DNA of 30,673 nt from Heterostelium multicystogenum (GCA_003667245.1 RCNN01000340.1:1-30673); one strand, 5' to 3'. Shown: positions 1 through 9,534, counted from the first letter of the stretch. Notes: generated by a model from the sequence alone, not told the origin. Translations and numbers: made by a program.

Positions 1-84
1 GCGATTACTGATCTGGCCCTCGCTGATGCGATGGAAGCGGTTTGGCTGGATTGGTTGGACGGATTCGCAAAAGGATTCCAATGA
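1..84 (+). CDS. 3' end of an unidentified upstream gene (partial)
   Basis: Only the last 27 codons are present; the gene enters from the left edge and ends at TGA 82-84. The visible tail is rich in Trp, Leu and Asp (reads AVWLDWLDGFAKGF). It is too short to assign a family. Its stop overlaps the next start in an ATGA (81-84), so it is probably the first visible member of the ABC-ATPase operon. In three-component ABC systems the effector gene commonly sits upstream of the middle component, so this could be an effector; that is inference from position only. Confidence 0.45.
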   Translation, partial: AITDLALADAMEAVWLDWLDGFAKGFQ

Positions 85-635
85 GCCGCCGCAAATTTCT
101 GGAACAGCTTCTGTACCCGCCAACAGAAGGAAAAAATGCGAAAGCATGCTCTTCGTCTCGGCCCCGTACTGTAGACCTGCTGATCACTGGCAGTGGAAAT
201 TCTTTTGTTGGTTTCGGTTGGGGTCGGTGGAAGTGGCACAGACTGGGAATCCTTCCCAAATTGTGGGGCGGTGCTGAGCATTGCATTGCACTTAAGTTAC
301 TGTCTGGGCCCGCCGGCAGCGCTCCGGAAGTTCGGGAGTTATCTGACGATCCTTTAATGACGGTTATCGGGCCTTCCCCTGCCGGTCGTAATCTTGTCAG
401 GCGTGAGCGCTTCCCCTTCAGAATTATTGAACATAGGGATGGCTGACGACGCAGAGGCGGCTACCAGCATGGCCGCCGAGCGCCAGCCATACTTACTCGT
501 CACCCGTTCTGGGGTGTTTAATCTTCCTGCGTTCGGGGGAATCTGGCCTCTGTGCGGCAACACTTCACTAAGCAATGGCAAGATCGACTACTCGCTCGCG
601 AGTCAGCCATCGAGACGAACGCGAAAGGACTCTGA
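81..635 (+). pseudogene. Unrecognised operon gene, frameshifted, upstream of MC1-like gene
   Basis: The start ATG at 81 overlaps the previous stop. It opens with MSRRKFLEQLLYPP, stays open in that frame to about 446, and the plausible C-terminus (reads VRQHFTKQWQDRLLARESAI) is in another frame, ending at TGA 633-635. At least one or two frame changes lie between, one probably near the G run at 536-540. Expected length is about 185 residues. I do not recognise the family. The tight spacing on both sides (ATGA overlap upstream, 1 nt before the next ATG) says it belongs to the same transcription unit as the ABC-type ATPase. It could be a second middle component or an effector subunit. Called broken because no single frame spans it. 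Confidence 0.4.
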
Positions 636-636
636 A

Positions 637-1236
637 ATGCTAAAATACAGGAGATGGGTTGCAGCCATCTCGAAGCGGGCCGAAGGTCGCTATGATGTTT
701 CCTTGTCCGATAGTTTTGAACTGACGTTGCGTCGATTGAGATCGACTCAACTACGGTGCAGCTCAAGCGGGTCAATCAAGAAGGTGCGGGCTGGCGAACC
801 AATTTTGATTGCAGCCTTTACTTACGATCAGGCAAAAATTCTAGATGCGTTTCGATGGGCCGCCGATGTCGTGACATGCTTGCGGAGCCGCAAACAGCTG
901 ACCTCTATATGTTCATGCTTATCGAAGGCATCGCATCAGAGGACGCAGCTCGTCTCGAGACGGATGATCGCTTCTGCAGAAAGCTAGTGGTCAGAGAGCA
1001 GGAAGGATGTTCGGATCCTTTCTAGACCGTAGTTTCTTGGCGAGCCTTTCGCCCGCCGGCAGCTCAGAGATATCAGTGATCCACTTCTAGCGTCGCTGGG
1101 GTCACTGGGCCCTGTCGCATTCCTGGGTGTTGCCACACCTCGAAACGTGGAAGAATTACTATTGTCTGGAAAATCCGCGGTGATATCGCTGAAGCCCTTA
1201 AGGTTGACGCGGTTTGGTGCAGAGGACTCCCAATGA
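637..1236 (+). pseudogene. ABC-three-component (ABC-3C) middle component MC1-like protein, frameshifted
   Basis: The start at 637 is preceded by AAAGGA with 8-9 nt spacing. The diagnostic stretch is encoded at about 880-1010 (reads QTADLYMFMLIEG, then DDRFCRKLVV). It resembles the DL-hydrophobic strand and the D-R-x-CRKLV segment I associate with MC1 proteins of ABC-3C systems, followed by an FLxxSFLA segment near 1015-1045. The C-terminal frame ends at TGA 1234-1236, inside the ATGA that starts the ATPase gene. At least three frame changes are visible (around 740-860, near 1010 and near 1065). In ABC-3C systems the middle component is thought to bridge a Rad50-like ATPase and an effector. 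The assignment is from memory of the motif, supported by the neighbouring zinc-hook ATPase; I cannot verify it by search. Confidence 0.5.
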
Positions 1237-3845
1237 AACAGCTGGTCCATTACTCTTTCCAACATCCGAAGGTTCGGCGCCGATACCACGATTGAGCATT
1301 AGCCGCGGCGCACCATTCTCCTCGCGCCCAATGGCACCGGAAAGACGGCGATCTTCGAAGCCATAGAGTTCGGTCTCACTGGCAAGATATCGCGACTTGG
1401 CGACAATCTTTCCCCCAATCATTCGAGACACTCAAACCATGGCTTCGAGTGAGCCTAGATTTCGGTGATGTACAAGCTTCTGCTCAGGTCAGCAACATTG
1501 GTGGACGTAAAAAGAACCGGCGACTTAAGCCCTCTTTTTCCAGACACAAACCCTGAGGACATTCCGTTTCTGCTCAGGCTTACCCACTTGTTGGATCAGC
1601 GTGAAGGGGAATGGCTGGTAAAAGCAGAACCAAAAATTGCAGGCTCGCAGTTGGCCCGGTTGCCAATTGGCAAGGATGGCACCCAGGTGAGTTCTGTACT
1701 CGGCGGCATTCGACGCGCGCTCACTGAGCAACTGAAACAAGCCAAAAGCTCACTAGAGACACTCGAAGCAGAATTTAGTGAATGGCAAAAGCCTTACCCT
1801 TGAACGGGATCTTTGCAGCTTCTCAGTCTCAAGGCGCGCTTCGTAGCAAAGAAAACATCGCTGAATCCATTTCAAGATATCGCACGGCAGGCGAAGGCCT
1901 TGGAGCAGCTGCCCGCAGGCCTACTCGTGCCGCCACTGGGGCCAAGACGGCTTGGAAACGGTGCACGACGCAATTGGAGCAATTGGTACAAAGCGAAACT
2001 TGACCGCCTTCGTGATCAGATCACGGCGCTGGCTGAGGTTGACGGGATAATCGGTCGATTCGTTTCTGAACAGGCACGCTCAGAGCATCTTGGTAACGAT
2101 TTGATCGCTGCTAAACAGCAACTGGTGGAGAAGAAACAAGATCGCTCCCTAGTCGATACCAGTCATGAGCAGTTCTTAAAGGAGTTGGTCAGTGCGGAAG
2201 GTGAGCGTGATGCCATTGCTCAGCAGCTGAACCGGCACGTGAGCGAGAGTCAGGCCAAAGAAACGGTCGATCGGCGTAAGCAAGTATTGGAGACCGCCGA
2301 CAAGACCTTGACCAGCGCGCTGAAACTCAGGTCTCCACATTGCGTACTGCACATGAGGCAATCAGCAGCTCGGCGTCCAGCATGAGCTCATTAACAGACA
2401 GCGAAACGCTTTACTCCTTATAGATGCTGACCTTCTGATCGCTCGAGAACTCCTTGTGCGATGGGAGCGGACGCTCCAGAACGTTGCAAGCGGTTACGGT
2501 TGCCATCAGAGGTGAAGAGGCGCAAGAGGATATCCTTCAAGAACAGCTTCGTAGTGCGGTCACGTCGCGGGTGGCCGCTGAGGCTGAGGAACTCGCTGCG
2601 AAGAGCCAGCCACGAGGCTTTGAATTCGGCCGCTGATTCAATACGGCAAGCAGTTGCGTCCATCGCAGCCCATTTGCCCGCCGAGCGTGGAGATTGTCCC
2701 CTTTGTGGCGAAGAGCACGGTGCAATAATCCTTCATCAGCGTGTTGCCAAGGCATTGGAGGCGATAGACCCTAGTGTCGTCGAGGCTGAAAGACGACTCA
2801 AGAATGCCACCGATGCATTGCGTGAATGCACAGAGGCGGTAGCCACGCCGAAGCAGAGCTGAAAACCTGCAAAGCAAAATTGCTGAGCTGGAACACCAGC
2901 AGGCGGGTCTGCTGGCAGACGTCGACGATCTCAAGGGCAACGCTTTGCTCGCGGAGATACAGTACCTCTTGCGAAAAGAGTCAATCCCGACTTCGCGAAG
3001 ATGCAAATGTTTCAGCCAAGCTTCAACTCGACCAGAAGCAGAGCAATCTTGCGCCCGCCCCTGCTATGGAAGTTTTTGAGCATACAAAGAGCGCCTACGA
3101 TTCCGCCGTCCTTGCATTGGGACGTAGCCCGAGAAGACCGATCAGAGGCTAGTAGTAGGCTCGAGCAAGCGACCGCGGCGTTGGCCGCAATTACAGCAGA
3201 CGCCCCGCCAGCACAAACCTTGGAGGAACTGTCGCTTGCGCAAAACACAAATGCCAAGCACGTCGCAGACCTGAACGCCAAGGTGGCGGCCGAGCAGTCG
3301 ACCTTGGATCGCCAGCAGGCGCCGCTGACTGAGTTGACAATAAGGTATCTGAGCTGGAAACCCAGTTGTCCGACACTCAGGCTCGCCTCGCTACCGTACG
3401 AGCTTCCTGGCGCCAGCTTGTCGTTCGCCGGCGATCCCCTTGCCGAGGTCGCGAGCAGCCAAGAGGCTCAGTTGCAGTCATCCGTAAGCGAGCTGACTCG
3501 ACATTCGGAACACACTTCAAACGATCCAAATCGAGATCGGTGCTTGGAGCAAGTTGGAGCAGGCGCGCTTGGCTCAAGGTCTTTTGGATCGTCGCCGCGG
3601 CGAGCTCTCGGAAGTTGAGTTCAACACTAATCTTCGTCAGCGGGTGGAGAAGAAAACATCGGATCAGAAAGCATCTGTCACTTCTTTCGGATGCGATGGA
3701 TACTCTCAATCAGCACCTATCAACCGAAATCGCGAACGTCCAAAAACATGTCCTCGCGGTCGTGCCCCGGTGGCAGGCGCTCTTGAAGCGAGTGGTTAGG
3801 GAACCGCGATTTACCGGGACGAACCTTGATTTCCGCAGCCTCTAT
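1233..3845 (+). pseudogene. Rad50/SbcC-like zinc-hook ATPase (ABC-3C/Lamassu-type), 5' part, disrupted by IS21
   Basis: The start ATG 1233 has GAGGA about 8 nt upstream and overlaps the previous stop. The Walker A loop is at about 1327-1345 (reads LLAPNGTGKTAIFEAIEFGLTG), typical of SbcC/Rad50/RecF ATPases. A long Glu/Gln/Leu-rich coiled coil follows from about 1690 to 3800. It is interrupted at 2695-2706 by a CPLC motif (GDCPLCGEEHG), the zinc hook that pairs Rad50-like dimers. At least eight frame changes occur, yet coiled-coil character continues across each. The gene is cut at 3845 by IS21; the 3' part with Walker B resumes at 6488. Without the IS the gene is about 3.0 kb (about 1000 residues), a normal size for this class. 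The protein would load on or sense DNA and signal to an effector. Confidence 0.72.
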
Positions 3846-4689
3846 TGCGGATTTCGGTGAACGTGACCGAGCGTTTCGCTAATACGTGACCGGTGCTTCC
3901 ACCCCGGTTGCGCGGGTTCTGGATTGTAATCGCATCGGTCACGATGCGGCTTGTTCCTCGGCTTTTTTTTCGGCGCAGCGACTCGCCTTTCATCGTCAGT
4001 CGGTAGGCGTTGTGCACCAGGCGGTCGAGGATGGCATCGGCCAGGGTCGGGTCGTTGATCCAGCCGTGCCAGTGCTCGATGGGCAGTTGGCTCGTCAGGA
4101 TGGTGGAGCGGCTGCCAGCGCGGTCGTCGATCACCTCCAGCAGGTCATGCCGGGCTCCTTCCTCCAGCGGGGCTAGCGCCCAGTCGTCCAGCACCAGGAC
4201 GTCGACCTTTGCCAGCTGTTGCAGGGTACGGCCGAAGCTGCCGTCGCCATGAGCGATGCGCAGTTGTTCCAGCAGGCGCGGGGTGCGCAGGTACAGGGTG
4301 CTATAGCCCTGGCGGCAGGCCTGGTTGCCCAGGGCGCAGGCCAGCCAGGTTTTGCCGGCACCGGTCGGGCCGGTCAGCAGCAGGTTGTGCTGCTGGCGGA
4401 TCCAGTCGCCACTGGCCAGGGTGGCGATCAGACGCTCGTCCAGGGCGCGTCCGGAGCGGCGGTCGAGATCTTCCAGGCAGGCGTTGGCGTACTTGAGCTT
4501 GGCCTTCTTGCGCAGCCGTACCAGGCGCTGGTTGTCACGCCAGGCCAGTTCGCGGTCGAGCAGTAGGCCGAGGCGTTCATCGAAGCTCAGGCTGTGGCTG
4601 GCCGGCAGCGTCCATTGCTCTTCCAGGGCGCGGGCCATGCCGTCCAGGCGTAGCTGGTGCAGTTGATTCAGGGTGTGTTGCGGCATCAT
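3811..4689 (-). CDS. istB: IstB helper ATPase of IS21, C-terminus shifted at an A8 run
   Basis: A DnaC-like AAA+ ATPase that helps IstA select target DNA. The start ATG at 4689 ([18 protein letters not shown]) has AGGAG about 8 nt upstream; a longer frame to 4890 is only overlap with istA. Walker A reads [14 protein letters not shown], Walker B reads VLVLDDWAL, and the family C-terminus [16 protein letters not shown] is present. The frame then reads on for about 40 residues out of the element into host DNA, with a stop at 3811. Just after RRKK is an A8 run (plus strand T8, 3963-3970). With seven bases the frame would stop at 3939, giving about 249 residues, the normal IstB size. The long tail is therefore probably an artefact or a real 1-bp insertion. 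Confidence 0.9.
   Translation of the reverse strand: MMPQHTLNQLHQLRLDGMARALEEQWTLPASHSLSFDERLGLLLDRELAWRDNQRLVRLRKKAKLKYANACLEDLDRRSGRALDERLIATLASGDWIRQQHNLLLTGPTGAGKTWLACALGNQACRQGYSTLYLRTPRLLEQLRIAHGDGSFGRTLQQLAKVDVLVLDDWALAPLEEGARHDLLEVIDDRAGSRSTILTSQLPIEHWHGWINDPTLADAILDRLVHNAYRLTMKGESLRRKKSRGTSRIVTDAITIQNPRNRGGSTGHVLAKRSVTFTEIRNRGCGNQGSSR
3839..3845. repeat. Left 7-bp target-site duplication of IS21 element
   Basis: CCTCTAT lies immediately outside the left IS end and is repeated at 6488-6494 immediately outside the right end. Seven bp is in the usual IS21-family range. Confidence 0.9.
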
Positions 4690-6262
4690 CGAACAGCTCC
4701 TGTTGCGGGGGTTGGTAGTAGTCGGCGCCACGGACGTTCTCGTGGTCGCCGGGTAAGGTCGTTTCGGCGGCACGCTGGGGCAGCGGCTGTTGATCCAGGC
4801 CTTGCTGGAGCAGGTTGCGCACGCTGCGCCCGGTGAAGGCGCGCAGGTGTACGGCACGTTCGGCAGCGGCTTCCAGGCGTGCATTGCCATAGCGCCGGGC
4901 CAGCGAGAGCAGGCCGAGGCAGGCGCGGTAGCCCATCTCCGGGTGCGGCTTGTGGGTCAGTTGGTGATCGATCAGTTGGCGCGTGTAGGGGCCGATCCGC
5001 TCGCCCCAGTCGAGCAGGCGTTGCGGCGTCCACTCACGATGCGCCTGGTGCGCTGCGGGCATGTGTTCGCGCTGGGTACTGTAAGCGCCGCGTCGCCCCA
5101 GCAGCAGGTGGCTGGCCACCCGCCGGTTGCCATGCAGCACTTCCAGGGTGTGTGCCGTCAGTCGCACGTCCACGTTCTGCCGGGCCAGGGCGGAGGGCAC
5201 GCTGTAGAAGCTGCCATTGACCTCGATGTGGTAGTCGATGCTGACCTTGCAGCGCTTGAAGGTGGCGACCTCGTAGGGATGCACCGGCAGCGCTCGCAAG
5301 GCCGGGCGATCCAGACGCTCGAACCAGTCGCGCCGGCAGCCATCGAGCCGCTTGAACGGGCGCCGATTCAGATCCTCCAGCAGCTCGGCGATGGCCTGGT
5401 TAAGCGCATGCAGGCTGAAGAACTGCCGATGGCGCAGCCGCGCCATGATCCAGCGCTCGACCACCTGCACCGCCACCTCGGCCTTGGCCTTGTCCTGAGG
5501 CTTGCGTGGCCGTGCCGGCAGGATCACCGTCTGGTAATGACGCGCGCACTCCAGCGTGGCCCGGTTCAGGCCCGGCTCGTAGCGATCCGGCTGGGCGACC
5601 AGGGCGCGCGGATTGTCCGGCACAACCATTTCCGGCACGCCGCCAAAGTAGGTCAGAGCCTGGCCCAGCGAGGTCAGCCAGTCCACCTGGGTTTCGCCTG
5701 GCGTCGCGCAGGCATAGGTGTAATTCGAGGCGCCCAGGGCGGCGACGAAGATGTGCGCCCGGCGCACTTCGCCGGTGGCCGGGTCGACCACCGGCAGCGT
5801 CGGCCCGGCATAGTCGATGAATAGCTTCTCGCCCGCACGGTGCAGCTGACGCATCGAACGTTTGAGCGTCTGGGCGTAGCGCCGGTAGTGCTCGACGAAC
5901 TGGGTGTAGCGGTAGGTCGGCTGGCCCGCATGCGCGGCGAGATATTCCTCCCACAGCAGCTGCAAGGTCACGCCCTTGCGTCGCAACTCGCGGTGGATGC
6001 TCAGCACATCGGGCAGCACTCGCTCACCGCGCGGCTTGTTCGTCGACGTCGGTGCAAACAAGGCGGCCGCCAGCGCGGCCTCGTCCATGGCCACCAGCGC
6101 CGGCCAGTCCAGCCCGGCCACCCGCGCCGCCGCGATGTACTTGCTAACCACGCCCTTGGACAGCTGCAAGGCACGGGCAATCTTCTCGTGGGACAAGCCG
6201 GCCTCAAACTTGAGGCGCAGACATTCTTTGATGTTTCGCATGGCTACTCGCGGCGCCGCCAT
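4577..6262 (-). CDS. istA: IstA transposase of IS21
   Basis: 561 residues. The N-terminal helix-turn-helix (about residues 12-50, [20 protein letters not shown]) is followed by an RNase H-like DDE core. Visible candidate catalytic acids are Asp in [11 protein letters not shown], Asp in [11 protein letters not shown] and Glu in [17 protein letters not shown]-terminal beta-barrel region with FYSVPSAL and the NVRGADYYQ motif common near IstA ends follow. It extends about 37 residues beyond the start of istB, so the two genes overlap by 113 nt, which suggests coupled translation. It cuts and joins the IS ends together with IstB. The start at 6262 ([17 protein letters not shown]) is the first of two Mets; MRNIKECL seven codons later is also possible. 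Confidence 0.93.
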   Translation of the reverse strand: MAAPRVAMRNIKECLRLKFEAGLSHEKIARALQLSKGVVSKYIAAARVAGLDWPALVAMDEAALAAALFAPTSTNKPRGERVLPDVLSIHRELRRKGVTLQLLWEEYLAAHAGQPTYRYTQFVEHYRRYAQTLKRSMRQLHRAGEKLFIDYAGPTLPVVDPATGEVRRAHIFVAALGASNYTYACATPGETQVDWLTSLGQALTYFGGVPEMVVPDNPRALVAQPDRYEPGLNRATLECARHYQTVILPARPRKPQDKAKAEVAVQVVERWIMARLRHRQFFSLHALNQAIAELLEDLNRRPFKRLDGCRRDWFERLDRPALRALPVHPYEVATFKRCKVSIDYHIEVNGSFYSVPSALARQNVDVRLTAHTLEVLHGNRRVASHLLLGRRGAYSTQREHMPAAHQAHREWTPQRLLDWGERIGPYTRQLIDHQLTHKPHPEMGYRACLGLLSLARRYGNARLEAAAERAVHLRAFTGRSVRNLLQQGLDQQPLPQRAAETTLPGDHENVRGADYYQPPQQELFDDAATHPESTAPATPGRHGPRPGRAMDAAGQPQPELR

Positions 6263-6339
6263 CTTCCTCTCCCGAAATCGGTCGAGGATGGCGGCGCATC
6301 AGGTCATGCGCAACGAAGGGGAAGGCTTTCGCTAAGTCG

Positions 6340-6487
6340 TGACCGGCGATTTCGGTAAGCCGTGACCACCTGTTTCGGAACAGGCGGAGAATCGGTCACG
6401 TTGCTACCGAAATGAGCGGTCACGCGTTAGCGAAATGAGCGGTCACGATCAACCGAAACGGCCGGTCACGGTGCTCCGAAATCCGCA
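6340..6487. repeat. Right-end multiple transposase-binding repeats of IS21
   Basis: Several copies of a unit close to CGAAAT-GAGCGGTCACG lie at about 6394-6487 in one direction (three spaced about 20-25 bp apart), and inverted versions (GTGACCGGCGATTTCGG and similar) lie at about 6337-6366. The left end has matching GTGACCG units at 3862-3894. Arrays of terminal repeats are typical of IS21 and bind IstA. The promoter for istA probably lies in the same 200 bp. Confidence 0.7.
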
Positions 6488-6494
6488 CCTCTAT
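6488..6494. repeat. Right 7-bp target-site duplication of IS21 element
   Basis: CCTCTAT, identical to 3839-3845, directly follows the right IS end (…CCGCA). Confidence 0.9.
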
Positions 6495-6879
6495 AGAAAG
6501 GAGCGTGCTGAAGTGTCGGTGCCGCTCCACGGTGAACTGGTTCGGGTACCAGCGATAGCCAGTGAAGCTCAACTGACGGATTTGCAACTGACTTTCCTGC
6601 TGTCAATGGCGCTGGATCATCAGTGGTCTTCCTGGCGCGGCCTGCTTCTGGATGACCCAACCCAGCATCATGACCTTGTGCATGCGGCGTCAGTCTTCGA
6701 TGTGCTTCGTGACTACATCGTCGATCATGGCTTCCAGGTCGTGATTGCAACCCACGATGCCCTTCAAAGCTCGTTACTTCATGCGCAAGCTGCAAAACGA
6801 CGGTATCGAAGCTCGTATCTGGTCACTCGCACCAACGCCTGATGGCGTAACAGCCTCAGAAGGCCTCATGGCCGGGTAG
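6488..6879 (+). pseudogene. Rad50/SbcC-like zinc-hook ATPase, 3' part (Walker B and D-loop)
   Basis: The continuation of the gene begun at 1233, resuming at the second copy of the target duplication. It encodes an ABC signature-like segment (ASEAQLTDLQLTFLLSMAL), then Walker B and D-loop (RGLLLDDPTQHHDLVHA), and the H-loop/switch region (FQVVIATHDA). This is the expected order for the C-terminal lobe of a Rad50-type ATPase. The DDPTQHHD motif is characteristic of ABC-3C-type ATPases rather than of canonical SbcC. A frame change near 6770 moves the last part into another frame, which ends at TAG 6877-6879. The IS insertion separates both nucleotide-binding half-sites, so the system should be inactive in this strain. 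Confidence 0.75.
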
Positions 6880-7064
6880 AAACCAATTGATAGTGAGCGA
6901 GTAGGTTAACCAGTAGGCCGGGCAGTCGATCATGCCGGAGTTCTAACCAGGCGTATCGACTCTGCGGTCAAAGTCTATATGTGGCCAAAAAATCTATACC
7001 TCTACGCCCTACTATCTTCTAAATAGGCATGGAGTAATTAGTCGTAACGACGATATGGAGCGGT

Positions 7065-7586
7065 ATGAAGGTCTCGCTTGTAAAAGATGAAAAGCAAAGC
7101 CAAACGGTCGGCGCGGTGGTATATGTGCTGAAATTAGATAAGGCCGCAAAGGATGCCGAGGATATTATCCGACAAGGTATCGCACTCAAGAAGTCAATTG
7201 AGCAGGCCGGCAGCAACTGGAGCGCCCATACAGGTACAACAGAACTCGTCAGTTTAGGTATCCCGGTACCCAAAGAGAAAGCTCTAGGCAAAAATTACGT
7301 TTTGATGCCAGATGCATATACCGAGCTGCTGATCAGCCCTTTCTACGAATTTTCACTCGATGAGAAGAAGCTAATTTCCATATCAGCAGAGTTGGTGGTA
7401 GGTGCTCCATGGCGCGGGCACACCCAGAAAAATCGAGCAGATGTGCTTGGGCTTTTCGCAAAATTTGATGAGGATACAGTTCTAGGAGGAACAGCCTTGG
7501 GAGCCTTGGCGCACTGGTATAAACCCTTCCCTTTGGTTCAGGCAGGCGAAGGGAAAAATCGGGTTTTCATTAGCTCAAGAGCATAA
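7065..7586 (+). CDS. Hypothetical protein, 173 residues, intact
   Basis: One uninterrupted frame with GGAG 6 nt before the ATG, so the start is well supported. The product is soluble-looking, with no signal peptide or membrane segment, and contains Lys/Asp-rich N-terminal helices (DKAAKDAEDIIRQGIALKKS) and mixed alpha/beta sequence after that. I do not recognise the family. It lies 186 bp after the disrupted ATPase and reads in the same direction, but the gap and the drop to a more AT-rich composition from about 6950 onward suggest it is not part of that operon. It is one of the few single-copy genes in the window with no frameshift. Confidence 0.75.
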   Translation: MKVSLVKDEKQSQTVGAVVYVLKLDKAAKDAEDIIRQGIALKKSIEQAGSNWSAHTGTTELVSLGIPVPKEKALGKNYVLMPDAYTELLISPFYEFSLDEKKLISISAELVVGAPWRGHTQKNRADVLGLFAKFDEDTVLGGTALGALAHWYKPFPLVQAGEGKNRVFISSRA

Positions 7587-7954
7587 CATCCCCTATCTAG
7601 CGCAAAGTTTTTACACGGAAGTTAGTACCTCCTAATACCTTAAGTATTCACCGAGTGTTTTTTTTCTAGGCATATGCTTCTGAAGTGTTCAAATGCGAAG
7701 CATCTCTCCATCAATGCGGACACCCCTTTCACACTTAACGGCGGAGAGTTTCTTATCCCTTTTCCAGAGCTGACTGTTCCGCTGATGAAATTGTACGGAG
7801 TTTAAAGAGCGGCGTGGTGTGCTTAGATTTTTCATCGGATATCGATTTAAACGCCATATGCTGGGCTTTTTGCGATCTAAATCCTATCCCGGGGTGTCCT
7901 CGCCTTGGTGGTAATTTTTCGTCTTGTATTGAGTGATTAAACGATAGAAACAAA
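7587..7954. other. AT-rich gap with one possible 43-codon ORF (7674-7805 +)
   Basis: There is no convincing gene. A short plus frame (7674-7805) has a weak ribosome site (TAGG 4 nt before ATG) and reads like a fragment (FTLNGGEFLIPFPELTVPLM). A T8 tract at about 7658-7666, preceded by a weak AATAC/GTATT inverted repeat (7636-7650), could end transcription of the gene before it. The IS66 element begins just after this gap. Confidence 0.3.
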
Positions 7955-7962
7955 GGAAGGAT
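7955..7962. repeat. Left 8-bp target-site duplication of IS66 element
   Basis: GGAAGGAT directly precedes the GTAAGCG terminus and recurs at 10382-10389. Eight bp is the standard IS66 duplication. Confidence 0.92.
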
Positions 7963-7977
7963 GTAAGCGAACGGGCA

Positions 7978-9534
7978 TTACAGGTTGCGTAACGGCAGCC
8001 AGTTATGCGGCAACAACTCGGCGATCTCACTGGCGCGCTGCGTCGGCAGCCGCATCAGCACATCCTTGAGATAAGCATACGGATCATGCCCGTTAAGCTT
8101 GGCCGATTGGATCAAACTCATCAGCGCAGCCGCGCGTTGTCCGCTGCGTAACGACCCTGCAAAGAGCCAGTTCTTGCGTCCGAGCGCCCATGGCCGGATT
8201 TGCTGCTCGATGTGGTTGTTATCAATAGGCACCGCGCCGTCATCCAGATAACGTGACAACGCCGTCCAGCGTTTCAGGCTGTAATCCAGGGCCTTGGCGA
8301 TGGCCACACCCTCGTGTACCAGCTCGCGCTGGGCGATCATCCAAGTGTGCAGCATGTTCATCACGGGGACGGCTTTTTCTTGTCGTATTCGTCGCCGTAC
8401 ATCGGGCTCCAAATCGCGGATTTCACTTTCGATTTCGTACAGCAACTGGATATAGCGCAGAGCTTGCTCGGCGAGCGTGCTTTTGTTCGTGGCGTGCAGG
8501 TCGAAGAACTTACGCCGCGCATGGGCCATGCAGCCGATTTCAGTGACACCGAGTGCAAAACTGGCTTTGTAACCACCAAAATCATCGCAGACCAGCTTGC
8601 CCTTCCAGTCTTGCAGGAAGTTGCGTGCATGTTCGCCCGAGCGGCTGGGGCTGAAGTCGTACACCACTGCGCGGATATCGGCAGACGCGGTGGTTGCATA
8701 GGCCCAGACGTAGGCCCGATGGGTTTTCTTCGAGCCAGGCATGAGCACCTGTACCGGCGTTTCATCGGCGTGCACCACGTTGTGTCCAAGCACCACTTCG
8801 CGCAGAGCATCAACCAGTGGTTGCAGTTGCACACCGCAAGTGCCGACCCACTGCGCCAAGGTCGAGCGCGGGATGGCGAGGCCGGCCCGGCCAAAGATCT
8901 TTTCCTGACGGTACAGTGGCAAATGATCACCGTATTTGGCGATCATCACTTGAGCCAGCAAACCTGCTGTGGGGATGCCTTTATCGATGACCTGCGCAGG
9001 AACAGGTGCCTGGATCAGGGTCTCGCAGTCCTCACAGACCCACTTGCCACGGATGTGTTGTTCAACCGTGAACACGCCGGGCGTGTAGTCGAGTTTCTCG
9101 CTGACATCCTCGCCGATACGCTTGAGGGCGCAGCCGCATTGGCAGTGAGTGTTGTCCGGTTCGTGATGGATGGGCGTGCGTGGAAACTCGGGCGGCAAGG
9201 CGGTGCGTTTAGGTTTTTGCCGAGCCACGGTCGGGGCTGGAGCGGGTTGCAACGTCTCAAGCTCGGCTTCGATGGCCGCGATATCGGCATCGATCACGTC
9301 ATCGAGCAGGCTGGTTTGATACGGATTTAGCTGCTCGCTGCGCTTGGCAAACTTGAAACGCTTGAGCTGTGCGATCTCGTGGGTCAGCTTGTCGTTGACC
9401 GTTTTGTAGTGATGGATCTGCTTGTCCATGGACTCGACTTTTTGATCGAGAGTCTCGACACGCTGCATCAGCTGCGCGGCGATAGCGCGCAGTTGTTCAG
9501 GGTTTAATTGGTCGAAATCAGGAAGCAAAGTCAT
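7978..9534 (-). CDS. tnpC: IS66 transposase TnpC
   Basis: About 518 residues from ATG 9534 (MTLLPDFDQLNPEQLRA); an upstream in-frame start at 9579 would add 15 residues without a better ribosome site. Order: N-terminal leucine-zipper-like coiled coil (about 20-70), zinc-binding segment (HCQCGC…CEDC, about 130-170), DDE core with Asp in VVHADETPVQVL, Asp in LVCDDFGGYKA and Glu in NNHIEQQIRPWALG, and a C-terminal IS66 tail (HDPYAYLKDVLMRLPTQRA). It catalyses transposition with TnpA and TnpB. The stop is 15 bp inside the left end. Confidence 0.95.
   Translation of the reverse strand: MTLLPDFDQLNPEQLRAIAAQLMQRVETLDQKVESMDKQIHHYKTVNDKLTHEIAQLKRFKFAKRSEQLNPYQTSLLDDVIDADIAAIEAELETLQPAPAPTVARQKPKRTALPPEFPRTPIHHEPDNTHCQCGCALKRIGEDVSEKLDYTPGVFTVEQHIRGKWVCEDCETLIQAPVPAQVIDKGIPTAGLLAQVMIAKYGDHLPLYRQEKIFGRAGLAIPRSTLAQWVGTCGVQLQPLVDALREVVLGHNVVHADETPVQVLMPGSKKTHRAYVWAYATTASADIRAVVYDFSPSRSGEHARNFLQDWKGKLVCDDFGGYKASFALGVTEIGCMAHARRKFFDLHATNKSTLAEQALRYIQLLYEIESEIRDLEPDVRRRIRQEKAVPVMNMLHTWMIAQRELVHEGVAIAKALDYSLKRWTALSRYLDDGAVPIDNNHIEQQIRPWALGRKNWLFAGSLRSGQRAAALMSLIQSAKLNGHDPYAYLKDVLMRLPTQRASEIAELLPHNWLPLRNL

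Larger units (their letters stand above)
3846..6487 (-). mobile_element. IS21-family insertion sequence, 2642 bp, complete
   Basis: The termini are TGCGGATTTCGG-x-GAACGTGACCG-like at the left and, as reverse complement, TGCGGATTTCGGAGCACCGT at the right. They begin with the same 12 bases and share the GTGACCG motif. The element carries istA and istB, both on the minus strand, and is flanked by perfect 7-bp duplications of CCTCTAT. It has inserted into the zinc-hook ATPase gene between the coiled coil and the C-terminal Walker B half. Both transposase frames are long and nearly intact, in contrast to the surrounding genes, so insertion is recent or the copy is better resolved in the assembly. 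Confidence 0.93.

Noticed and set aside
5..286. Minus-strand 93-codon frame at the left edge
   Set aside because: The plus strand here has an ATGA-coupled gene pair consistent with the downstream operon; the minus frame has no ribosome site or domain.
1233..3845. Programmed frameshifting in the Rad50-like gene
   Set aside because: There are too many breaks, in both directions and without a common slippery motif plus stimulatory structure.
4790..5824. Long plus-strand frame of 344 codons opposite istA
   Set aside because: It is the antisense of a clear IstA; GC-rich codon bias creates open antisense frames and it has no domain of its own.
8314..9330. Plus-strand frame of 338 codons opposite tnpC
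   Set aside because: Antisense shadow of the IS66 TnpC, with no recognisable protein features.
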